DNA of 6,497 nucleotides. It comes from Gammaproteobacteria bacterium. Lineage in GTDB: Bacteria; Pseudomonadota; Gammaproteobacteria; Pseudomonadales; Azotimanducaceae. Every line of letters begins with the position of its first letter. Within the stretch, counting starts at the first letter, position 1. A model generated the notes under the pieces. That model worked only from the letters and a program-made list of their open reading frames with translations. It was not told the DNA's origin and ran no database searches. The stretch is taken from assembly GCA_002694945.1 (NCBI GenBank), contig NZNP01000108.1, positions 1 to 6,497 on the forward strand. Direction: 5' to 3'. This document shows positions 1 to 4,765 of this stretch, piece by piece. The translations under genes were made by a program, and so were the position numbers.

Positions 1-3000
1 CCTGCCCCGAGTTTTTCCGAGGCTCAGAGCCCCGATGAGTGTGAATCCTTCCGACCTCTTTCGAAGAGCGCGAAAAGACGTCAGCGGAAGCGCAAGCTTA
101 GGCCTGCGTCTCCCGAGCGTTCCCCCTCTCCCCGCCCTCGTCGTAGAATGACTACCGAGGAAATAGAAGAATACGGGGACACTATCGACCTACTGTTGCG
201 AGATGCTTCTGTGTCACCAATAAACAACGAAGCTTATTCGCTGGCGGGTTTTGACTCTCACCACTATAGTCTCTCTACGACGAAGGTTGCTCAACTTGAT
301 AGCGGCGCAACACGCGTTGTCACCAACGATCCTTCCCTCGTCTCCAACCCTACGCCATGTCATACTACGATTCGACTAGCGGATGGTAAGACGCTGCAGG
401 GTCAGGCTCTCTGTGGACTCCTCAATGCACACACGCGTGGTGTCGCATGGCCCCGCGTACCTACCATTGTCCACCCCAATTTGGACGGGACACTCCTCTC
501 TCAGCCCCAGATGGTGTCCTCCGGTGGACTCGATTTCGTCCATTCCGCATCTTTTGGTTGTTTTGCTCAACCTCACACGGGCCAATGTCCCATATGCGTG
601 CCCCACCCCGCACGTATATCCATGGATACTACAGACACATCCATTACATTTCCGCTGGAACCCGTCACCCAGGTGTGTGATGTCCAGGCTGTCGTGAAAC
701 ATAAAGGGCTACCCACTCCTCAGGATCTTTTCTCTGTGGGTCCTTCCACACACCACTCATCGCGCCCGCAGCAGATCGACGTTGCTTCTCAGACCGTGCC
801 CGGACTTACCGCGGACCAAAAGCTTATGTCCCTGTGGCACGTCCGCCTTAATTGCGGCCAGGCACAACTTCAGCTGCTTGCTCGCAAATATCCTGACGTC
901 TTCACATTCTCGCCCACGACCAAACTTCCGCCCTGCCACTGCTGTCATCGCAGCTATGCGCGTAAGGCTGATGCACCACCCACTGCGGAACGCGACGTTG
1001 AACCCCTCGAGGAAGTTCACATGGACTTGTTTTTCCCTGGCAAGGATATCGTCCTCTTTCTCTGTGACCGTGCTTCCAAGTTCGAGTGGATCTATTTCCT
1101 CACTGCCAAGAGTGACATTCCGTTCGCCATCCAACAATGGCTCATTGATGTCAACACCAGCGTCTTCAACGTTGGTACTCTGTTCACGCGAGACAAAATC
1201 ACTGCACGTGATATTACTGCCCACCTTGATCGCTTGAATCTCCCACAGCGTGTCAAGGTTCTGTACTCCGACAACGCTCGTGAGCATCTGTCCTCAGATT
1301 TATGCACTTTCCTTGAAGACCTTATGATCAAACAGCGTTTCGCCGTCGTCGAAAATCAACGACAAAATGGCCTCGCCGAGCACAACGGTGGCTGGCGCCT
1401 CATGGGTCAATTGCGCCACGATATGGACCTATCCAATCTGTCCACGTCTTTTCGTCGTCATGCCCTCCATCTCAATGTCGAACGGCGCGTCTGCACTCCT
1501 CGACTCTCCTTGGGTGGGCAGTCCCCTTTTAATGTCTTATTTCCTCGCAAGACGCCACCTTTTAAGTACTTCAAGGCCTTCGGCTCTTCCGGATCCTTGC
1601 TCCGCAGCGAGAAGACGCGCCAGGACAAATGTATCCCTCGCGCCGAGCCTGTCATCTACATTGGCACTGGCCTGCGTTTTAATAAATCTGGCTATCTTGT
1701 CTGGGTTCCACGTCTCCGCACCGCCGTCGTGGCTGAACACGTCCATTTTGACGAACACGACTTCCCGGCTCGCAAGATGCGTCGTGTTGATGACTTCACT
1801 ACCGCTCTTCCCGGTGACATCGACCCGTCTTTCTTCACCTCTCTCCCCGCCTCCAGTCCACCGTCAGAACAACCGTTGGTCCCAACTCCCGTTGTACCCG
1901 CGCAGGCCGCGGGCAAGCACCCACTGCCAATCGCTACTCCCAATCGCGACTCAACTGTGGCGGACCATGCCGGTGACTCCTCCCCGTGCCTTCCCGATCT
2001 CATCGACTCCGACGACGACAACGACGCCGCTGACCCTGATCCTGATCCTGCTCATGCAGAAGCTATCCGACGCGACGTTCTCCGCACCCTCGAGCGCCGG
2101 CGCAACCTTGCCCTCGCTCCTCCAGTCTCCTCCGGGGGGGGGGGCGACCAACCCAGGCTGCTTGACCTTTATGGAACGGAGAATGGTGTCGCCACCGAGA
2201 ACGCAGAAGATCATCCTCACGAGGGAGATAAGGAAGCCACCGAGAAGGGAGATCAAGAAGCCATCGAGAACGCAGAAGATCATCTTCATGACGGAGATAA
2301 AGAAGCCCAGATGCTATATGATGACATACCGCAAGCCGATTTTCTAGATGAAGTCGACCTCGACACTCCACCAAAGACGACAACACTTCGTAGATCCGCA
2401 CGTATCAAGCGCATCCAGGCACGTCATTCTCATGACACCGTTCCGAGAGCTCAGATGACGCAATCAGGCATTGCCGACTTTGATATGTTATCCTCCGATA
2501 CCACCAAATTCGGACTAGACATCATATCGGGAGAACTAATCGATGCTCGTGGATATTTAAGTGCAGGACAGGACGACCTCAACCGAGGACGACTCGAGGA
2601 CAAATACTTGGCTCGAGTACTTATCAAGGCTCTGAAGGCATGCGCGAAGGAACATCCCGACACCCGCGCTCAAGCGACCGAGAAAATCCGAGCCCTGCGG
2701 AACCCAAAATCAGTGTCTGAAGCCTTGCGCTCGCCGGAATACCGTGAATGGATCGACGCGATTCACCGCGAACTTGGATCCCTCATCGACAAGGGCGTCT
2801 TCGAGATTCGCGATAAGCCAATGGATCGAAAGGTCATTCCCACAAAAATTGTGTTGAAAATTAAGCTCAACAGTGATGGCACGATCGACAAGATGAAAGC
2901 GCGGTGCTGTGTGTTAGGTTTCAGACAGAAAAGCGGACTAGACTACAATCCTGACCAAGTGTACTCTCCCATGACCGAGAGCTCCACCATCAGGCTGCTT

Positions 3001-4386
3001 CTTGCTACCGCTAATCGTTTGCAACTTCGAGTCGACCACCTCGATATCCGCGTCGCGTTCTTGAACGCTCTACTTCCCGAAGGAGAGCGCTTCTACTGCA
3101 GTCCTCCACCAGGTTTCGACATTCCATCTGGCAAATGCTGGTACATGATCCGCGCACTCTACGGAGCTCACCAAAGCGCGTGCCTATGGTCACAGACATG
3201 GCGCGACTGGCTCAAGACTAAGGCCCCCCAATTTCAAGAAGCAGGCTCCGAGCGATGTGTGTTTGTCTGCCGCCAACATGCCGATGGTACTCCTGTCAAC
3301 CTTGATACCCTCCGGGGAATCACTTTGGAGCCGGATGAGGAATTGATCATCCTAGTCATGAACACGGATGATTTACTCATTTTGTATACAGATTCCGCCA
3401 CAAAAAGGGTGGATGACTTCGAGAAATTGATTAACGCGTCTTTCGATGCTACGCCTCGCGTTCCAGTGGACCAATACCTTGGGATGCATGTTGCTCGCGA
3501 CGAAGCTCGAAATTTTCTCACGCTCGATCTACGCCGACATACGTATGAATTTATCAGATCCATGGGGCTCGACCCTCTCGCGAGTACGTCAGTGAGCACC
3601 CCCTTGGATCCCAACGTCACGTATTCCAAGAATGATTGTCCTGACGAGGTCAACATTGCACTGCGAGATCGAGTATGGTCGGCTCATGGCAAACTCATTC
3701 ACCTCGCTATCTGGGGCCGTCCTGACCTTGCGCATGCGGTGAGTGTGTTGGGTCGCTACGTACATAATCCTAGCGAAAAACTCTGGCAAGGGTACCAACG
3801 TGTTGCCAGATATCTCGTCGGCACTCGCGACTACCGCTTAGTCTATGGTACCGAGGATCCTCTCGGCCTAGCTTCGACGCCATATGGATACACCGATAGC
3901 GACTGGAGTGCTGACCTCGACCACCGTAAGTCCACCGGTGGACACATTATGTTCCTTGACGGTGCTGGGATCAGCTGGCGTGTCAAACTCAGTCCTACGG
4001 TCTGTCTCTCCACTCAAGAAGCTGAATATTGCGCTCAGACCGAAGGTGTGAAGGAGGTTCTGAATATCCGCATGCTTTTGAAAGATCTGGGTTTTGGTCT
4101 TCCAGATCCTACGCGTCTCTTCTGTGACAATAAGGGAGCGCTAACGATGTCCCTTCATCCCGCCAATAAGCCTGCTACTCGTCACATCGATATGAAGTAT
4201 CACTTCTGTCGTCAGCATACCGAGCGAGGCGACGTCAAACCTCTCTTCGTGCCTACTCCTGATATGGTTGCTGATTTCCTGACCAAGCAAACGCATCGTC
4301 CTACTCATGAACGCCATGCTCGTCGGGTTTTCGGCCAACAATCTGCACCTGTCCCTCTAGCTCCTATTCAACATCTTGTTGAATAA
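1..4386 (+). CDS. pol: Ty1/copia retrotransposon Gag-Pol polyprotein, 5'-partial (PR-IN-RT-RNase H)
   Basis: Polyprotein that would supply all enzymes for copia-type retrotransposition: particle maturation, cDNA synthesis and integration. The frame is open from base 1 with no stop until TAA at 4384-4386. The first in-frame ATG is at 148 (residue 1 in the numbering used here), but the 49 codons upstream are open and look coding, so the true start is probably left of the window and 148 need not be used. Domains in order: basic Ser/Arg/Pro segment (bases 61-147), protease with DSGA at residues 51-54, integrase zinc finger 229-271, integrase core D293/D375/E411, integrase C-terminal region about 465-548, low-complexity linker about 549-745 ending in LRRSARIKR, RVT_2 reverse transcriptase about 865-1125 (D966, D1074, D1075), RNase H about 1246-1382. 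The PR-IN-RT-RH order separates copia from gypsy, where IN follows RH. No frameshift or stop interrupts it. Family assignment is secure; the host and lineage are not known. Confidence 0.97.
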   Translation, partial: PAPSFSEAQSPDECESFRPLSKSAKRRQRKRKLRPASPERSPSPRPRRRMTTEEIEEYGDTIDLLLRDASVSPINNEAYSLAGFDSHHYSLSTTKVAQLDSGATRVVTNDPSLVSNPTPCHTTIRLADGKTLQGQALCGLLNAHTRGVAWPRVPTIVHPNLDGTLLSQPQMVSSGGLDFVHSASFGCFAQPHTGQCPICVPHPARISMDTTDTSITFPLEPVTQVCDVQAVVKHKGLPTPQDLFSVGPSTHHSSRPQQIDVASQTVPGLTADQKLMSLWHVRLNCGQAQLQLLARKYPDVFTFSPTTKLPPCHCCHRSYARKADAPPTAERDVEPLEEVHMDLFFPGKDIVLFLCDRASKFEWIYFLTAKSDIPFAIQQWLIDVNTSVFNVGTLFTRDKITARDITAHLDRLNLPQRVKVLYSDNAREHLSSDLCTFLEDLMIKQRFAVVENQRQNGLAEHNGGWRLMGQLRHDMDLSNLSTSFRRHALHLNVERRVCTPRLSLGGQSPFNVLFPRKTPPFKYFKAFGSSGSLLRSEKTRQDKCIPRAEPVIYIGTGLRFNKSGYLVWVPRLRTAVVAEHVHFDEHDFPARKMRRVDDFTTALPGDIDPSFFTSLPASSPPSEQPLVPTPVVPAQAAGKHPLPIATPNRDSTVADHAGDSSPCLPDLIDSDDDNDAADPDPDPAHAEAIRRDVLRTLERRRNLALAPPVSSGGGGDQPRLLDLYGTENGVATENAEDHPHEGDKEATEKGDQEAIENAEDHLHDGDKEAQMLYDDIPQADFLDEVDLDTPPKTTTLRRSARIKRIQARHSHDTVPRAQMTQSGIADFDMLSSDTTKFGLDIISGELIDARGYLSAGQDDLNRGRLEDKYLARVLIKALKACAKEHPDTRAQATEKIRALRNPKSVSEALRSPEYREWIDAIHRELGSLIDKGVFEIRDKPMDRKVIPTKIVLKIKLNSDGTIDKMKARCCVLGFRQKSGLDYNPDQVYSPMTESSTIRLLLATANRLQLRVDHLDIRVAFLNALLPEGERFYCSPPPGFDIPSGKCWYMIRALYGAHQSACLWSQTWRDWLKTKAPQFQEAGSERCVFVCRQHADGTPVNLDTLRGITLEPDEELIILVMNTDDLLILYTDSATKRVDDFEKLINASFDATPRVPVDQYLGMHVARDEARNFLTLDLRRHTYEFIRSMGLDPLASTSVSTPLDPNVTYSKNDCPDEVNIALRDRVWSAHGKLIHLAIWGRPDLAHAVSVLGRYVHNPSEKLWQGYQRVARYLVGTRDYRLVYGTEDPLGLASTPYGYTDSDWSADLDHRKSTGGHIMFLDGAGISWRVKLSPTVCLSTQEAEYCAQTEGVKEVLNIRMLLKDLGFGLPDPTRLFCDNKGALTMSLHPANKPATRHIDMKYHFCRQHTERGDVKPLFVPTPDMVADFLTKQTHRPTHERHARRVFGQQSAPVPLAPIQHLVE
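283..597 (+). other. Retropepsin-like aspartic protease domain within pol
   Basis: This domain would cleave the Gag-Pol precursor inside virus-like particles. The catalytic motif reads QLDSGATRVVT, with D51-S-G-A in place of the usual LDSGAS/T. It is followed by a flap-like LADGKTLQG and the copia-style stretch PNLDGTLLS, which matches the 'vP.l..nLlS' block seen in copia proteases. A CPIC pair shortly after the domain (around bases 587-598) is not a standard copia protease feature and its role is unclear. The catalytic residue is intact, and retropepsins act as homodimers, so a single DSG per chain is expected. Confidence 0.88.
832..1791 (+). other. Integrase region within pol: zinc finger, DD35E core, C-terminal region
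   Basis: This region would insert the cDNA into host DNA. The N-terminal gag-pre-integrase zinc finger begins LWHVRL (H231) and ends with C263-x2-C266. The second histidine, usually in WHxRLGH, is replaced by C236. The catalytic core has D293 (VHMDLFF), D375 (YSDNAREH) and E411 (NGLAEHNG). Exactly 35 residues separate D375 and E411, a textbook DD35E, while the first two aspartates are 81 residues apart, rather long. The C-terminal part has GQSPFNVLFP, FKAFGSSG, VIYIGTG and EHVHFDE, which match the copia blocks around 'tPye.w', 'vFGc', 'iFlGY' and 'v.FdE'. The domain boundaries are approximate. Confidence 0.93.
2134..2144 (+). repeat. Homopolymer of 11 G within pol
   Basis: Eleven consecutive G residues encode the glycines of SSGGGGD in the integrase-RT linker. 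A run this long is a hotspot for polymerase slippage in vivo and for sequencing error. The frame stays open across it as written, so the length given is either right or compatible with the reading frame by multiples of three. Confidence 0.9.
2191..2307 (+). repeat. In-frame tandem repeat in the pol linker
   Basis: Two 48-base copies (2191-2238 and 2260-2307) lie 69 bases (23 codons) apart, with a partial copy between them (about 2236-2262). They encode ATENAEDHPHEGDKEA and AIENAEDHLHDGDKEA, separated by a TEKGDQE-type short unit. The copies differ by only a few bases, so the duplication is fairly recent. It lies in the acidic, unstructured linker between integrase and reverse transcriptase, where length changes are tolerated, and it keeps the frame. 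Confidence 0.85.
2740..3522 (+). other. Reverse transcriptase domain (RVT_2 type) within pol
   Basis: RNA-dependent DNA polymerase of the copia type. It starts near EWIDAIHRELGSL and includes IPTKIVLKIKLNSDGTID, KARCCVLGFRQKSGLDY, and motif A HLDIRVAFLNALL with catalytic D966, corresponding to copia 'lDVkTAFLnG'. The LYGAHQSACLW block corresponds to 'LYGLkQapraW'. Motif C reads LVMNTDDLLIL, so both aspartates (D1074, D1075) are kept but the aromatic residue of YxDD is asparagine (N1072). The domain ends at QYLGMHVARDE. Overall length and order are normal for RVT_2. Confidence 0.95.
3883..4293 (+). other. RNase H domain (copia RNase_HI type) within pol
   Basis: This domain would degrade the RNA strand of the RNA/DNA hybrid and make the polypurine primer during reverse transcription. 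Copia hallmarks are all present: YGYTDSDW (D1250), DHRKSTGGH, ISW, LSTQEAEY (E1291), FCDNKGAL (D1327), RHIDMKYHF and VADFLTKQ (D1376). All four expected acidic residues are intact. About 30 residues after ADFLTK complete the polyprotein before the stop at 4384. Confidence 0.94.
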
Positions 4387-4399
4387 TTGGTTTTCATTC

Positions 4400-4408
4400 G
4401 AGGGGGGG
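4400..4408 (+). promoter_or_regulatory. Polypurine tract (plus-strand primer site)
   Basis: A purine-only run, GA followed by seven G, begins 14 bases after the pol stop codon and is followed directly by TG at 4409-4410. In LTR retrotransposons an RNase H-resistant purine tract of this kind primes plus-strand DNA synthesis and abuts the 5'-TG of the 3' LTR. Position and composition both fit. The exact LTR edge rests on this context alone, since no second LTR copy is in the window. Confidence 0.65.
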
Positions 4409-4457
4409 TGACGCGCACATAGCTTTTTATCCGAATTTCAAACCTAGGTATTTATAA

Positions 4458-4536
4458 CTTAGTACTTAGTATATCATCTTATCCTAGAATTTTCCTAGAA
4501 TATATATTTGACACCTTTACACCTTGTTTACACCTT
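4458..4536 (+). repeat. Cluster of short direct repeats in the putative U3 region
   Basis: Three short direct repeats lie close together. CTTAGTA occurs twice in perfect tandem (4458-4464, 4465-4471). TCCTAGAAT occurs twice (4482-4490, 4493-4501). ACACCTT occurs three times (4511-4517, 4519-4525, 4530-4536). The first two pairs lie upstream of or touch the TATA-like box and the third set lies just downstream. Repeated short motifs in U3 are common enhancer or transcription-factor sites in LTR elements, but a regulatory role here is inference. Confidence 0.5.
4501..4507 (+). promoter_or_regulatory. TATA-like box of the LTR promoter
   Basis: TATATAT sits about 92 bases into the candidate LTR and 265 bases upstream of the Gag ATG. 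It is correctly placed to drive transcription starting around 4530, giving an RNA with a leader of roughly 230 bases before Gag. It lies in a generally AT-rich tract, so the match could be chance, and no transcription start is visible from sequence. Confidence 0.4.
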
Positions 4537-4634
4537 GAGCACGTAAAGCGTGTCGCTTATCATTCAAGGCGATCTCTTAGTTAGTACAAATAATATTTTA
4601 TCTGATACTTGCGACTGCTTACGCGTTTTCAATC

Positions 4635-4745
4635 ATGAATTTATTGAGTAGCGTTCTCTGTAATAAACTTCACCAACCCTCCAAGCGAGCCTGCCACGCG
4701 CTCTGGAGTCCCCCATCGCTGCCACTTCCGACGCTGTACGCGTAA
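4635..4745 (+). other. Upstream ORF of 36 codons in the Gag leader
   Basis: An ATG at 4635 opens a 36-codon frame ending with TAA at 4743-4745, 20 bases before the Gag ATG and in a different frame (frame 3 against frame 2). It begins MNLLSSVLCN. It is the only ATG between the TATA-like box and the Gag start, so a scanning ribosome would meet it first. Its context (-3 is A at 4632, +4 is A) is moderate. It may lower or regulate Gag translation, or be chance; nothing indicates a functional peptide. Confidence 0.2.
4662..4667 (+). terminator. Possible polyadenylation signal AATAAA
   Basis: An AATAAA hexamer lies about 155 bases downstream of the TATA-like box. In the left element it could direct 3' end formation of the genomic RNA within the LTR, which would put the R region around 4530-4690. 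A single hexamer in an AT-containing tract is weak evidence, and many protists do not rely on AATAAA. Confidence 0.3.
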
Positions 4746-4765
4746 GGTTGTGAGCCCTGTACACG

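Larger units (their letters stand above)
1..4765 (+). mobile_element. Left Ty1/copia LTR retrotransposon, 3' part (pol, PPT and 3' LTR)
   Basis: This is the 3' part of a copia element, running from before the protease through RNase H, the polypurine tract and into an LTR-like tract. Gag and the 5' LTR would lie to the left of the window. The right boundary is not resolved: base 4765 is the furthest it can reach, because the Gag frame of the next element starts at 4766. The coding part is undamaged, which suggests a recent insertion or sustained selection. Confidence 0.85.
4409..4765 (+). repeat. Candidate LTR plus untranslated leader; left edge TG at 4409, right edge unresolved
   Basis: This non-coding stretch between pol and the following Gag frame begins TGACGCGCAC immediately after the polypurine tract. 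Its first 250 bases are clearly more AT-rich than the coding DNA on both sides. It contains a TATA-like box (4501-4507), an AATAAA (4662-4667) and clustered short direct repeats, as expected for an LTR with U3, R and U5. The LTR must be shorter than 357 bases, because it and any leader end before the ATG at 4766. CA dinucleotides at 4630-4631, 4634-4635 and 4671-4672 are possible 3' ends, but none is followed by a TGG-type primer-binding site, so I leave the end open. Confidence 0.55.

Noticed and set aside
587..598. CPIC after the protease as part of a Gag zinc knuckle
   Set aside because: No H-x4-C half follows at a workable distance, so I treat it as incidental in the protease-integrase spacer.
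757..1287. A 176-codon reverse-strand ORF opposite the integrase
   Set aside because: The forward frame here carries the integrase zinc finger and two catalytic aspartates, so the antisense ORF is a shadow.
1367..2347. A 326-codon forward ORF overlapping pol in another frame
   Set aside because: It lies wholly inside the integrase and linker coding sequence. Its translation is Ser/Pro/Leu-rich low-complexity sequence with no motif, and long out-of-frame ORFs are expected in GC-rich biased coding DNA.
4540..4552. Small hairpin CACG-TAAAG-CGTG in the LTR
   Set aside because: A four-base stem is expected by chance at this length, and it lacks the features of a terminator.
4704..4718. TGGAGTCCCCCATCG as a tRNA primer-binding site
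   Set aside because: It is the only TGG in the leader before the Gag start codon, but it is not preceded by a CA LTR end, and its complement does not match a tRNA 3' end I recognise. It would need comparison with host tRNAs.
4742..4747. GTAAGG as a 5' splice site in the Gag leader
   Set aside because: The match is short, and no matching acceptor or break in the reading frame is visible. Gag reads through uninterrupted.
4735..4763. Inverted repeat TGTAC...GTACA just before the Gag ATG
   Set aside because: A five-base stem with a 19-base loop is too weak to claim as a structure, although it could matter if supported by covariation.
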